Positions 32,824 to 46,001 of a stretch of 64,000 bases of DNA are shown here, piece after piece. Source of the stretch: Paracamarosporium sp. OC-R06-R3 (lineage: Eukaryota; Ascomycota; Dothideomycetes; Pleosporales; Didymosphaeriaceae); assembly GCA_019828545.1 (NCBI GenBank), contig JACVRA010000050.1, forward strand, positions 186,001 through 250,000. The letters run 5' to 3'. Under the pieces are notes generated by a model. That model was given only the letters and a program-made list of their open reading frames with translations. It had not been told where the DNA came from and did not search any database. Each line of letters starts with the position of its first letter. The first letter of the stretch is position 1. A program made the position numbers and the translations under genes.

Positions 32824-34071
32824 TTAAGCTTTTTCTTCTTTGCTTTCCTCATCATCTTTTTGCAGCTCACGATACCAAAGTGCTGCAGCAAGTGCTATAA
32901 CGCTGCCGAAACTCCCTCCGATGATCATTCGTCCCCTGAAGCCCTGTTTTCGCTTCAAGGTCTCATCGTCACCTAGGATCTTCACTGCACTCTTTGTCCA
33001 AACGTAGCTTAGTCCAGAGTACGTCGTCGTGGCAGCCACTACTCCGCTCATGATCTCCTTCATCCGTGCCACGCCATCCGGACCGCCTAGGGCATCTTGT
33101 ATCGAGAGTAGGAGGCCCCCAGCAGAGGATGAAACAGCCGAAGGGTCATGTAGAAGGGCGACGGACATGGTGGTACCAATAAGTCCAAGCTGGAGGAATG
33201 TGTTCAGCTTGGAGATTGTCGTAGGGTGGACCTCGGCTGAAGGAAGGCTGAAATCCCAGTATCGAGCGAAAGTTTTCGGGGCGGGTAGCGAGGCATATCG
33301 GAAGTAGATAGCCGCAATCGCAAGGCTCACATCTCGTCCCAGTATCAGCGTAGCGAGCGGTAATGAGAGACTGCCGTTGATTGCAAGGCAAGAAACGAGT
33401 GTCGTCATGAGGAATTTGTCGGCCATAGGATCGATTACGCTCCCTACGACGGTTTGGAGGTTCCATCGGCGAGCTATCCATCCATCAAGGAGGTCTGAAA
33501 AGCCCGCGTAGACGAACAATGAAAAGGCCCATAGGTGATGATCGTTGACGATTAAGTATCCAAGAACAGGTGTTGCCAATAGCCGAGAGAATGTGAGCAG
33601 GTTGGGTACATTCCACACCTCCTCATGCTTAAGAGTAGGGATCTTTGCCTTGAGCGTTGCCGTGAGTTTTGCAGTCTCTGATAGCGGTTGCTAGTATTGT
33701 TAGCTATTGTACAAAGACAACTTGGAAGGTAGATTGCAAAATGCGCATCAACTGACCTGTTCTGATTCGCTGGATGGAGAGGGTACTGCTCCTGGCCGCT
33801 TTTCGTCTAGCCCGTTCGATTTTGATCTCCTGGAAGCCGACGTAGCAAAGGCCACTCTAGACTCTAATCTTCGTGTATAGCATCTTGGTGTTGAGGACAG
33901 TGTCAATGTGCTTTTGTGAGCACTAGAGCAGAGTGCACCGTGGGAGGGCGACTGGAAAAACGAAGCACGTGAGCAAACAGGGGGAAGCGTTTGCCGAACC
34001 CCCGGAAGTCGACAGACAGCCAGTGGCTTCCGTCTTGCTAGTGTATGCAGCGTAATACTAGCCGAAGACAT
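32824..34071 (-). CDS. CRD1: Cardiolipin synthase (CDP-alcohol phosphatidyltransferase)
   Basis: Makes cardiolipin from CDP-diacylglycerol and phosphatidylglycerol in the inner mitochondrial membrane. Exons 34071..33757 and 33690..32824, separated by a GTCAGT intron with a GCTAAC branch point, give 393 residues. The first exon is a long, Arg/Ser-rich presequence consistent with mitochondrial import. The second begins the catalytic domain with VWNVPNLLTFSRLLATPVLGY. The CDP-alcohol signature D-x2-DG-x2-AR-x8-G-x3-D-x3-D is intact in SDLLDGWIARRWNLQTVVGS then VIDPMADK. Four or five membrane helices follow. The tail (KDDEESKEEKA) is charged. The gene is convergent with the oxidoreductase, their stop codons lying 233 bp apart. 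Confidence 0.93.
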
Positions 34072-35244
34072 TTAACTAGTTGTTTCGCAGCCGCAACAGG
34101 CGGTACTTGCGATGTTCTAGCGTTCGAGGGCCGCCGTCATCGACTGACAACCACAGCCGGAGCGATTGGCTGGGGCGCCAAGACTGCGCTAAGCTCTGAC
34201 CTCACCTTATTAGGAAAAGCTCTTTCGCCAGAAATGGACCTTTGTACATATCTAGGCATTTCTATCTCTAGTATGCAGAGCTACGTGAAACGCGTAGAGA
34301 TACGCAGAGATGCATATATATGCGTAGAAGTATATAAAAGTTTCAACAGTTGTGACTTTGCCACTAGTAACGATACAGCCAGTAGCACATCCGCTTCCGG
34401 TGCGACTTCATCAACCTTGGTAAGCATAGTGTAGTAGCGATAATATCAGCTCACTACGTGTAAGAGTGGGAAATCACCTTCATTGCTAGACCAAGTCCGG
34501 TAATAACCCTACGCTGCACGATGGAAGTAGAAGCTACGGGAGGCATCTAGTTCAAAGGCACGTCAAGAGAACTGAATTATGGGTGGCTAGACTTGGGTCC
34601 CAGCTTACCGAGCTGAGAACTCTAGAGATTGTTCTAGACAAAGTTTGTCCGGATCTCTGTCCGGGAACTCTGACGAAAGCAGACATATCCTAGGGTTGGC
34701 TGCCCATCTTCTGGTTTTTAAGGCTATTTCAGCAACTTGGAAGAAAAGAAAGAAGAGATATTGGACCATAACTACATCTCATCCACATTCAACCATGTGT
34801 GTCAGCCAGCAGGCTGCATCATTTTGTATCATTCCTGTGCATGGAAATATCACGGTGAATACATGTGTTTTAGCAGTATTGTTGCGATTATTGCACGACG
34901 GTAGACAGGATGACAACATGTGAACGAAGAGAGACTCAAGGATAAGCAGGCGGCACGTCAGACTTCGGTGAATACTAGAATTTAATAGAATAATCCATGC
35001 TCAAGCGCGACGGCACTACAGGATACATCCAATAGAAAGACTACAAGCACTCTGACTGATCACAGGTGAGTTAGTTCCACCAGCACTTTGGGTTTTAGCT
35101 ATAAAAACCCCTCATAGTGATACACATACAATATACAATATATTACCAACTAGTCACATTGCTTATGATTACGGCGCAGCCACGCATGTCATACTTGCCG
35201 CAATCCACATCGACAAGAGCTGTCCCCTTGTAAAGCTCTTCACG

Positions 35245-35340
35245 ATGGGCATCTCATTGAGCTTGCTGCTTGCAGCTGCAATCGCCGCCGCAATCCTTTT
35301 CTATCGCCGCCGCGATGATCAGAAACGGGTCATGCGCTGA
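35245..35340 (+). CDS. Possible small membrane-segment ORF
   Basis: A 31-codon ORF whose peptide is one hydrophobic helix (SLSLLLAAAIAAAILFY) followed by a strongly basic stop-transfer tail (RRRDDQKRVMR). The same frame stays open upstream to about 35060 but without an ATG. It could be a micropeptide, the last exon of a decayed single-pass membrane protein, or chance. The surrounding DNA shows no other gene. Confidence 0.2.
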   Translation: MGISLSLLLAAAIAAAILFYRRRDDQKRVMR

Positions 35341-36255
35341 TACCAGTGCTCTCTGCCTAGGAAATATTAGACCATGGACATCTTATTCAACATAGACTTC
35401 GTATTCGAACTCTGTTTAAACCTATCAACATTAAAACGCCTCTACAACCGCTACAGCCCTACGCGCCAGCCATACTCTCCTAAGCGCTCCATCCACCCAA
35501 CACAATCACCCCAGCAAATCCATCCCTCACCCACTCTGACAGCAGAAACTCTAGCATACAAGCTTCTAAACTCCCCGTGATGAAATATTTCTACAGTACC
35601 GAATTTCTACAGTACCGGTAAAAGGTTTCTCACAACCACCAGCACAACCTAGTCTCTTGCAAAAAAAAAAAAAAATATTAAACCTGTCGTTCACGAAGCA
35701 GAGTATCCCCCAACTAGCTAGATTTTAATTCTTGAGAAGTAAATACGCTCCTGGGGAAATACGTACTAACAGCATGACTATCAATCTCCAGCCCCTGCTG
35801 TAAATGCATATATATGTCACGCTTCGGTCCAATTCACTCCGCTTCACTTCGATTCTCCCACCCGTCTCCCTCTTTCTGCACACCCCGCTGACCAACAAAC
35901 ATACTCCCCAACCAGCTCAGCCCACCACACTCCCTACTCAAGATCAACCCATCAGAAGGATAGGCAACGAACCCTCCACATCCTCCACGAGTCTCAAGAA
36001 TTTAATTTCCATGTTACAGTCTTTAGCATGGGATTTTAATTCCTTGGTACCAGGGCAGATTAGAGGCTCTGCTTGTGCTGAGGGCGCCGTACGAAGAGTG
36101 TGGATGTGGATGTGGATGGGCGCAAGGTAGGGTCGTCTTGTTCACGGCGCAGATGCTCGTGACAGGTAGATAGTGTTATGTTATGTTATCGGGACGGGAA
36201 ATCGATGCTGAACTTAATTGAGATGAGATGAGATAAAAGGTACATGCGTGCGACT

Positions 36256-36399
36256 AACACCCGACCTGACCTGACAGCTACAGATTCAATACACATGACT
36301 AGTACTAGCACTATCACAAAACATATCAGAGAATAACACCTGATGGGTACGGATTCAATACACATCACTAGCACTCGCACCAGTCACAACGCATATCAG
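36256..36399. repeat. Imperfect tandem repeat, two units of about 70 bp
   Basis: Two consecutive units start AACACC(T/C)GA and share gattcaatacacat, then cactagcac-like sequence and CATATCAG at the end, offset by about 69 bp. No coding potential. It lies next to short motifs such as gatgtggatgtggatgg. Confidence 0.6.
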
Positions 36400-38398
36400 T
36401 AAGTTCGCATGTCCGCCTCCGTGAACTTAATCTACTCAAAAGCAGGCACCAATAGCGTGATAAATAGCTCGATTCACATTCACTCACGCCACGTCCTTGG
36501 CATGCGTCCTGTTCTCCACGCATCCACACATGCACCATCGATACCCATCGACGAGCATCCGACCGACCACACAGACGACGCTCCTCCGCCCGCCCGCGAC
36601 AAAGCGTCCATGTAGTGCAGTAAGAATCCAGAATCCTAGAGACCAAACGTCGCGCATTGCTGCCGCGGGCATGCGCATCCCCAACGCGTTCGACCGACCT
36701 ACCTACCTAGACTGGACGTACCCGCATTCGCGCAAGGCACATCCATGGGCGGTGGGCCGGGAGATTTGCAAGCAGTGGGCGAGTGAAGTGTCTGGTGTGG
36801 TCTCCTGCTGTGGCTGTGAGTGCGAGCAGAGTCTGGACTGACTGCTGATCTGCTTTCACGCTGGGTGTATGCCGGCGCGGGTGCAGCTCGGTATCTCGAT
36901 GATTGATCGATTGATTTACTCTACTACTTGTCGCGAGGGAGGTCGGCCTGGGGAACGAACGAACGAACGGCCACCCACGACCTTCTAGCGCATCATGCAC
37001 TATCGACTCCACACGCACGATGCCCTGAGATGCGATGCCGTGGTGCCCGTCGACGGCGTCCGTCCGCTACCCTTTATCACGCGACGCAATAAACTTTGCG
37101 AGCACAGCATTGCGTGCATGCTGCACGCGAGCGAGCGAGCAAAGGCTATCTGGCGGGGGCCTGGCCTTCCAAGGTTGCACTAGGCGAAGTTTATTTTACG
37201 TCATGCGGGACGAGCGATGGCCCTTTGACGTCGAGCTCGCAAGTTGGAACGCGGCTAGAAGCTGTTTTGTGTGTTTTCTCCGACGCAGTCCACTTTTGGC
37301 GGTGCCTGGCAGGGAACGTACCTTTTTGGTGTGTCTGCATAGCGGAATCTGCCTAGCGCGGTGATGGCCTCGATGACTTACTTTGATCGTCGAACGCTGA
37401 ATGCCGGCCGCACTGCTGCTGCTGCACTGGCTGCAGTCCACGGCTCGACAAGGTGCACCTTGGTGGTGGTTTGCCGTGCCGGGGAGGTCTGCGAAGCGAG
37501 CACTCAATGCGAAACTCGCGCCGCGCTGAGACAGGACCCTCGAAATCTGACACAGCGGAAGCAGATCATGGACATCAAACTCGGGTCGCGGGCGCACATG
37601 GAGGCACAGATATTTGCTGGATTGGGACGGAGAGAAGCGTTGCGTTTCGATCCCCACGGGTGCCAGAGGCAAGACGACGTGTTGGGTGGACGATCGTCGA
37701 CGAGGGAGATGGCAATGGCTGCTTTCGTAATTGGGCGGGCTCGACTCCGGCTCTGGGCGTGATGGCATGGCAGCAGGGACTATTTGACAGCCTCTTTGAA
37801 ACACGAGGCCTAGAGCAGAACACGCGCGGAGGGGGGACAAGGTAGGCTAAACCTTCCGGCTAATCGACTACCACGCCGCGGAGAGCACATCATGATGACC
37901 TGGAAGCTTACTGCAGAGCGGGCGAGAGAGGAGGCCTGAAAAAGAAAAAAAAAGACGTTATGGACGTTGCCAACAGCCAGGGCTGGACAGGAGGCGGCTG
38001 GGTAACGTGCGAGGCAGCATATATTTTCCGCCACGGGGTAACACGCGAGACTTTTGTTTTTTTGCAGTGGAAGCCAACGGCAGAAGAGGCTGGCGCCACA
38101 GCAGATGCCATGACATGCAAAAGAGAGCGAGGATGCGTATCGGAAGACGGTTCAGGCAGGCGAAGGGGATGCGGATGGGTTTCAGGAGCACACCTTGGGC
38201 CCACTAACGCAGGTACAGGACTCCACAGTCCCAATTCGATGTTTCCTCCGACGAGGCGACGGCCATCACAAAGGTAGTTTGTTTTCGGAGTGTGTTTGTG
38301 GAAACGCAGACCCAAAAGGGCACAGGGCGAGGCTGGAAGAGTTTCACGCGACCGGAGCGGCGGGGTGGATTTGGGGATTGGGCACGTCGAGGATGCGA

Positions 38399-38435
38399 AG
38401 GTGGTGATGGTGGTGATGATTATGATGATGATGCA
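38399..38435. repeat. GGTGAT/GATGAT microsatellite
   Basis: Interrupted trinucleotide-type repeat (ggtgatggtggtgatgattatgatgatgatg) in the gene-free region upstream of STE12. Confidence 0.7.
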
Positions 38436-39125
38436 TGGTCCCTCGGCGAGGGCCAGAGGGGAGGGACGGGGGCGAGGTCACAGTGAGGTCAGTAAGCGTT
38501 GTGGCTCGACCGCCGGGCCGTAGGAGGCTCGCCATGTCCATCACGCTCGCTTGGTGGGTGGGAGGATCAGCGAACGCGTAGGCGGCTGCCCAGATTGAAG
38601 TATGTATGCCTCGAGCGAACTGGCGGATGGAGCGTGTGCAGGACGGGCACGTTGCGGCAGCGCGTAGAGAGCAGGTGGCCGCGGCGGGTGAAATTGCGGA
38701 CGCGATGGCCGTGTTGTGGGCTGCATGAGGGCTGCAGGCGGCTTCTCCACGACGGTGAGCGAGCGCTTGCAGGCGGGCGGCATGAGCGGGTCTTATTCGC
38801 TGACTCGCGGGTCTTAGGCTGGCGGGGGTCTAGCCAAAAGCAACTCTGAAACGACTCATGGGCGTGACGCCGCTCGACGGGCTCCAATGCGCCGTTTAGC
38901 AGCATGCCCTCGAGCGCGCGCAGACGGGCCGACCAGAGGGCGTTTCAGCAGGGTGATCAAACCTGCGTGGTGCTGTGTACCTGCGTCTGGACGCAGTGCT
39001 GGCTGCACCCGCACGTCGCTGTCGCTGGGTGTGATGGGGACGAGGCCGGGGACGGGCGGCCTGGCACGGAGCTCTCGAGGGCGGGTCTATAATGGCCTCG
39101 TTATGCGCAGCGGGGGCGACTCGCG

Positions 39126-39155
39126 CAGGAGGAGGAGCAGCAGCAGCAGCAGCAG
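39126..39155. repeat. AGG/AGC trinucleotide microsatellite
   Basis: An aggaggagg run passing into six or more AGC units. Not in a supported coding frame. Confidence 0.7.
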
Positions 39156-39336
39156 AGGTTGCGACGATAACGGCCGTCATGGGCGGTGGGCGCTGAGTGG
39201 CCGCGGGGTTCAGCGAGAGGCTGGGCTAGGCTGCATGCGTCGCTCGAATACTGGGAATGCGACTTGACGTCTTGCGGGCTGCGCGCGGCCGTCGACGTCT
39301 GCCAGAGCAGCCAGCCAGCAGCCAGCAGCCCAGCTC

Positions 39337-39385
39337 AGCACCCAGCACCCAGCACCCAGCACCCAGCACCCAGCACCCAGCACCA
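39337..39385. repeat. 7-bp minisatellite (AGCACCC)
   Basis: Six perfect AGCACCC copies at 39337-39378 and a seventh ending in A. Related CAGC-rich sequence extends on both sides (39305-39430). It lies about 550 bp upstream of the STE12 start codon and may be variable between strains. Confidence 0.9.
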
Positions 39386-39926
39386 AGCACTACTGCCACC
39401 ACCCACCAGCACCACCCAGCACGCAGCGCCCGCCCCAGCGTCTCTCGTCCCTCGTCCCTCGTCGCCTCTCGCACCAGCCCGCACGCGGCCAGCCGGCTCC
39501 CCTTGGCGACAGGGCCCCCGGGTCGCCATTCGCCGGCTGCTGCGCACTGGCTGCTGAGACACCCGCGCGCCCTCGCAAGGGCCGGGGCAGACGCTGACTT
39601 GAGCGCGGGCCCCGAAATAGATTATTCCAAAACGACTAACTCCTGTTTCACCAGCCCTCCGACACCTAAAGCTCTGCCACTCCCCCCTCGGATTTGCGTT
39701 TCGTGTGTCCTAAAGCCCTATCCTTCACGCTGCCCAGTCTGCTTGACGTCGCGACTGCTCTGGCTCCGAGGCAGGCCCTCGATACGTTTTATCTTCTCTG
39801 AACACACCTCAAACCCTCGCTCCACCGTTTCCTTCGCCGTACGCTTCATATTACATTATTCGCATCCGGGCAGGCCCTCAACGTCTCATTTCGCCATCCT
39901 TCGCATCGTCGCGTCTCAAGCGCGCC

Positions 39927-42258
39927 ATGTATTCCAACCCTCATGCGGCCATGCCGCCACCCCAGGCGCGCTCTGTCGCGCCTGAGACCTTCTTATTAGA
40001 TCAGGACGCTCAGCAAAGCCTGCCGCCCGACAGCATCGTCGCCCTCCAGCAGGTCGACAACCGTACGTGCAGTCCAAACTTGCTCCTTCCCGTGTCGCGC
40101 ATCCGTCTCGCCCACAGCCCACAGCCCACCACCAAAAAACTAACGCTGCGCAGTCAAGTACTTCCTCATCTCGGCGCCCGTCGACTGGCAGCCCGACCAG
40201 TACATCCGCCGTTTCCTCCTGCCCACCGGCGAGTATGTTTCGTGCGTGCTATGGTGAGTTGCATTCCAACGCATTGTTTGTCATCGCACCACCCGCTGAC
40301 CCCGCCCCCCAGGAACAACCTCTTCCACATCTCAGGCACCGACATCGTGCGATGTCTGTCCTTCCGCTTCCAGGCCTTTGGCCGCCCCGTCAAGAACTCC
40401 AAGAAGTTCGAGGAGGGCATCTTCTCCGATCTGCGCAACCTGAAGTCGGGCACTGACGCCTCGCTCGAGGAGCCCAAGAGCGCCTTCCTCGACTTCCTCT
40501 ACAAGAACAACTGCATCCGCACACAGAAGAAGCAAAAGGTTTTCTACTGGTACAGCGTTCCCCACGACCGCCTGTTCCTCGACGCGCTTGAGCGCGACCT
40601 CAAGCGCGAGAAGATGGGCCAGGAAGCCACCACCGTCGCCGTCAGCGAGCCCGCGCTCTCGTTCGAGTTCGACTCGTCGCAGTCGCTCTTCGAGCAGCTC
40701 ACAAAGGCCCAGCAGACAAACTCGTCGTCGTTCAACAACAACGTCCAGACATACTCGCAGTCGACGTCACCAGTGATGCGGGCCATGGATTCGATGCCCC
40801 CGCCTCAGATGGTCCCCCAAGCCATGCCACCCACGGTTCACGAGGAGCCAATGGCTCCCATGGTCCAGTACCAGCAGATGTCGATGGCGCCGAGCATGCA
40901 GAGCACCGTTGTCAAGAGCAGAGAACGCGAGTATGCGCCGCAGGTGCAGTACGACCGCAACGGCATCCCGCTCTCGCAGGTGCACCAGCGCCACAGCTCA
41001 ATGCCCGCCTACATGGAATACTCGCCCGCGCCGTCATTCGTCTCGTCACACTACGAGGACTACAGCACTCGTGGCATGTCGTTCGAGCCCTTGACCCCGC
41101 CTCAGCACCAGATTAGCCTCGGTGCCGAGCCTGCGTACATTGCCAACGAGGACACTGGTCTGTACAGCGCAATTCCTGAACTTGGTGTGTCGCACTCGTT
41201 CAATCCCCTGATGAACATTCCTCCGTCCAACTTGATGGGCCCCAGCTTCCCCGGCGTCAACCGGGCATTCCCTCCAGGAAATGTGTACTCAGTCATCGAG
41301 GGCTCACCGACATACAAGCAGCGACGGAGGCGGTCGTCCATCTCAACCGCCGCCGCCGTTGCCGCCGTCACCGCCACGGGTAACGCCCACCAGGTGCACC
41401 GCCCCAGTGACTTGAGGAGGTCAATGTCGAGTTCCATCATGCCCGTGCCCGAAGGCGAGGAGGTGCAGACAGTCTCGAACCACAACTCTCCCGACAGCGC
41501 TACTGGCCCGTCTCTGCACCACCCGATCCCTGAGGCCAAGCCCCAGGTCAACATCTCGCGCCACGGCACTCCACTGCACACAATCGAAGATAGCCCGCCG
41601 CAACAGCAGGCTCTGCTTCCGCAAGACGAGCTTAGCAATCTTGTCAACGGCGACATGTTTGACAGCCCACTGCAGCACAGCGCAGTGGCCCGCGCCCAAG
41701 GCGCTCCCAACGTCTTCCGACGAGCACGGAGCGCCACCATGATGGAGATCGGCCCGTATCCCCAAAAGTCTCACTCCTGCCCAATCCCCACCTGTGGTAG
41801 GCTATTCAAGAGGTTAGAACACCTCAAGAGGTAAGCGCCCACCACCCCCCAGTGCGACTTGAAATAGCCGCTCATTAGGCGCTAGGCACGTGCGCACCCA
41901 CACACAAGAGCGGCCTTACGTTTGCCCTCTCTGCAACAAGGCCTTCTCTCGCTCCGACAACCTTGCCCAGTACGTCTCGCTCGTGTCGATCTCATGCATG
42001 ATATGCTAACAATATACCCGCAGGCATCGTCGCACCCACGAACCCCGCCAAGACGGCGAGCCGCTCGACTTCAACGAGGACGACCTCGAGGGCGAGGACG
42101 AGCACCTCCATTCGCTGGAGGAGGAGTCGCCCGAATCCGGCAACGACTACCTCTCCGGCCTCCCCCAGATCCCCACGTCCATCTCCGATATACCCGGACC
42201 GCTTGCCATGTCCATGGCTCCCCCGCAGCACCACCTCATCGCTGCCAACAACTATTAA
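39927..42258 (+). CDS. STE12: STE12-family transcription factor with two C2H2 fingers
   Basis: A transcription factor acting below the pheromone/filamentation MAP kinase; in plant-pathogenic fungi homologues control penetration. Five exons, 39927..40062, 40154..40253, 40313..41830, 41886..41969 and 42024..42258, give 690 residues. The homeodomain-like STE domain runs from about residue 40 to 155: [40 protein letters not shown] and [26 protein letters not shown] (each part of one block). A long Pro/Met/Gln-rich middle follows. Two C2H2 zinc fingers near 565-617 ([19 protein letters not shown] and [17 protein letters not shown]) are split by introns exactly as in filamentous ascomycetes. Budding-yeast Ste12 lacks these fingers. 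The tail is acidic. The gene stands alone between two large gene-poor regions, as broadly regulated genes often do. Confidence 0.95.
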
Positions 42259-45200
42259 TAGTCCTTTTACCATGTTTTGTGCCTGTCGAGCGCCAACCGG
42301 TGAAGCCGTTTCCGGCCGCCGTTTTCTTTTTTCCTCCTTCTGTGTTTAGCCTGTTTAATTCCCTTTTTAGACTTTGCTCGATTCTCCTGCATTGCATTGC
42401 ATGCATCTTTTTCTTTTCTTGCTTATCTTCGACGCTTGCTTGGGGACGGTTCGGTTTACAAGGAACAAATGGGGGTGTTGGTGCTTGGGTTGGGAAGCTT
42501 ATGACGACCATGAGTACCCTTTTTCCTTTTTTTTCTTTCTCTTTTTCTCATGTCTCGTTTTTCTTCTGATCCGGCCAAGCTTTGCTGCCGTCTCCAGACG
42601 AGCAACTGCTCTTGACCGTCAGCCGTGGTTGCAAAAATCAGGCCCGTGGCACTGTTGGCTTGCTGGTGTTGCAGCCACCTTGCACACGGGTCGAGATGAA
42701 TGGATGGCCAGGATCCAAGCGAAAAGGTATCTAGCGCTCGCTGCGGGTGCGTGTGTATGCGAGCGGAGTGATTTACTGTGTGGATATATGCGATTGGATT
42801 GGATAGGATTGGTATGAAGTTGAAGCAAAGGCAAACGCAAGCGCCACCATGGATCAATCAATCAGGGCTGCATTGTATCATAGCTAGCGAAATAAACGCA
42901 TTGCAAAACGTATCGTGCTACTTTGCTTGGATCCGTTCGTTCGTCCATGCATTCATTCCTCCACGCACCCATTGGCCAGCTTCCTTCCCTTGTATCCCCT
43001 CTCCGTCCGCTTACTCACTCTTATTTAATTTCTCTCACGTGCATTATCTCCCGCGAGCGAGCTAGCTAGCTAGCCAGCTCGGCCTACCGCCATCATCCAT
43101 CGCAGCGTCTGTCCAAACTTAGCCCCGGCGCTTCCACGTCCTCCGTCTACCGCACACAAATCAAGCTGCATGCGCGACGCGACGCGACGGGCCAATCACG
43201 CGCGCGCCCCCCCCCGACGTCCTCTGCACACCGCAGGTCTGAAACGTTCGTCTCGTGCTGGGCGCGAGGAGCGCAGGGTGTGGTAGGGCATGGCATATGC
43301 ATGGGTGGGTGAGTAGTGCACGTGTATGGAGGGAGAGAGGTAGGTAGGTGCAGTGTAGTGTAGTGCGGTGTAGTGCGGAGGAAGTAGTCCATCCGTCCAC
43401 TCTAAAGTACAGCACGCTCTTCTCGCGCGCGGCACGCTGGTATACCTTTCGTCCCGTCCCGTCCCGTCTCGTCTCGTCCTATCCTATCCCGTTGGACAGC
43501 GCAGCCCCGCTCACTCACTCACCCCCTCACGAAATGCGCACAAGCTACCTAGTTTAGTCCCGTGGATGTAGTGTAATGCAAGAGCGAGGTATGCTGGTGT
43601 TGGGATGGGCTTGGATGCAGGGGATCGGGCTAGCGAAGTCCGAGATTGCGTCGGTGGGTTGTGGGCTTACTTGCAGGTGAGCGGGAGGGCGGGCGTGCTT
43701 GGTGGTGGTGTGTGTGTGGGACGTGCGAGGAGGATGTGCGAGGGGGTTGGGGAGGAGATGGGTAGGAGGGGATGGGTGAAGGGAAAGGAAGGGGTGTGGT
43801 TTGGTTTGGGTCGGGTCAGTTTGGCAAAGGGAGGGGAGGATTCGTCGAAGAGAGTAGAGTAGAGCAGAGTGGAATAGAATAGGTGTAGCACAGACGGAGG
43901 GGCAGCATGCGTAGTCGTACATGCGGCTACACAGCTCTAGGGATGTAGTACGCGAGACTTTTCGATAGGTACAAGCTACCGCTACCTCTGCGCAAATACC
44001 GCTATCAGCACGTCACATGAACATGCCAGGTACCCGTCCCGCCCCGTACCTCACGGACGCACCATCCGTCTGCAAGGTACACACGAGCGTCGAGCAAACA
44101 AAAGTAATGCTCTACTCTACTCTACCCTACACCCCCTCCCACAAAGGCAGGTACGCAACTAGCAGAACGCATGGTCTGCGCTTCGCTCCGCTTCGCTTCG
44201 GAACTCGCCCGTCACTACGTTTGCTCATTTGCTGGGCGCATGCGTGGTCGAAGTCCGGACAGATCGCCGTGCGGAAGTGCGCTTTTACTACGGGTAGGAT
44301 TGGGAAGGTGCGGTGTGTGCTCACTTAGCTACATGAATAGAAGGGTAGCGGACTAGAGTAGTGTTTTCTAGGCTGGTGGCGATAGGCGGATCTGGAGTAG
44401 TAGGTGGTTGGGACGTGGCTTGTGTTGTGGGGACTAAGTGTAGGGAGGGCTTGGGTAGGGTGTTAGTGTTGAGTTGGGGAGTAGGCGGAGACCGAGGAGG
44501 TAGGCTAGTATGGTGCTTGGTGTTTGGTGGCGGGGATTTTGTGGTTAGGAGTTCTGTATGAGGCTTTGTAGTTGGGTCTTCGGTCACCGGCCATCGCGCG
44601 CTAGATTGTACATCTCGTGGCTAGCGAGTATATAATAGGCAGGTCCCTGGGCAGAAAATATTGCGGTAGAATGGCGATGAGCTTCTGACCTGTCGGAATC
44701 GGATGATGGATCTTTTGCGATATAGGATGTCTATGTCTGCATTGCGTTGTTCCAGTATTTCAACGCTTGGAGGCTCCGAGAATGGATGTATGTTAGGCCT
44801 GAAGCGCTTTGGTAGCGGAGAATTCGATGAGATGTGAAGAGTCGTTCGGTCAGGTAAGCTATATATATACGTTGCACGGAGTGCTGTCTTCGCCATCTAG
44901 GTATGAAATCCGAAGCTGTGGATAGACGAGTAAGAACTATCTTGTAAGCCAATTCTGCATAACACCCAGTGCAAAACTAGACTTTTGACGTAGCTTGAGT
45001 GAGCCTAGTCGCCTCTTGTATACTATCGTATTCTCAAAAGCAGAGCAAGCACTAGCATGGTTTCGCTAATGCTTGATAAGGCCATGCTCAATCACTCTGA
45101 CGGCATCTGGATATCCGTTGAGTTGTAGACTCTATCCAGAATTCTACAATGGATTAAACTATTACCGTGGTATGAGACACTTTGCCCACTTCATAACTTG

Positions 45201-46001
45201 GGCCTGTCCTTCCAGCTCGAATATGCCGGGAACGTGTCTCCGCTTCTCGGTAACGATACACAAGAGTACTAGTTTGGACCGCGAGATACAGCACAACATC
45301 ACAGAGTATACACCTTGTACCAGTTGAAATATTTGTTTATGCTACGCATGCCCTCGTAGGTTTTGACTAACTCGACGTCCTACTGGTTACATCGTATTTA
45401 GATTGAAGGCAGATGGATCCGCAACTTCTTCAAATGGTTCTTTTTAATGATCTTGATCAGAGCCACCTGTTTCTTTCGTATAGTCGGTGCTAGCGAATAT
45501 CGCTTGGTGGGAGTGCAAGGCTGGTGAATTTGCTATCACGATCATGGTTGCCAGAAAAGATTGGATCGCATAATTGTAGTATTTCAGGAAGCCGGAAGGA
45601 GAAACTATCGCGAGCATATCCCCAAACGCTGCTTTCACGTAACTACCTCCTAATAGCCTCTTACCATCGAGCATGATGGTGTCGTCGTGGTGATGTCCAA
45701 GTGCGCCAGCCTTATTACCAAATGGATCAGATGTATTTCGACTGAAACTCTCAAATGGATGACGAGGCAAAGGTTGCGATAGCTTCACTAAGTGATAAGC
45801 AACTATTCATCAACCACATATTCCGTGCATTAATAACGAGATCAGACAATTGTTGGTGAAAGGGAGGTCACATTGTAAAGCTATGGACAAGAAGAAAGCA
45901 CACATAGCATAGCGCAATAGCTTTTGGCTCTCACCCTTCCTCAAACCGTCCAACTATCTATCTACAAACACCTCATTTCTCCTAGACACGAACCGTGCCG
46001 C
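42259..46001. other. 3.7-kb gene-poor region
   Basis: Lies between the 3' ends of STE12 (plus) and the cellobiohydrolase (minus). It contains C/T- and G/T-rich low-complexity DNA at 42.3-44.6 kb, including a cgtcc/cgtct/tatcc pentanucleotide run near 43450-43490 and gtagt-type repeats near 43350. An ORF at 45444-45788 (minus) starts with GTG and shows no domain. No tRNA or mobile element was recognised. Confidence 0.5.
43450..43490. repeat. Degenerate pentanucleotide repeat (CGTCC/CGTCT/TATCC)
   Basis: About eight 5-bp units changing from gtccc to gtctc to ctatc. Non-coding. Confidence 0.8.

Larger units (their letters stand above)
34072..39926. other. 5.9-kb gene-poor region upstream of STE12
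   Basis: No convincing gene was found. The left part (34.1-36 kb) leans to A/T and includes a 15-A run at 35661-35675. The right part (37-39.9 kb) is G/C-rich with many overlapping shadow ORFs on both strands, simple repeats and a minisatellite. The last few hundred bases before 39927 are C/T-rich and probably the STE12 leader. An extended 5' regulatory region or long leader for STE12 is plausible. Confidence 0.5.

Noticed and set aside
35661..35675. 15-A run as the tail of a retroposed element
   Set aside because: No target-site duplication, coding remnant or element structure was found upstream.
45444..45788. 114-codon minus-strand ORF
   Set aside because: Starts with GTG, no ATG near the start and no recognisable domain.
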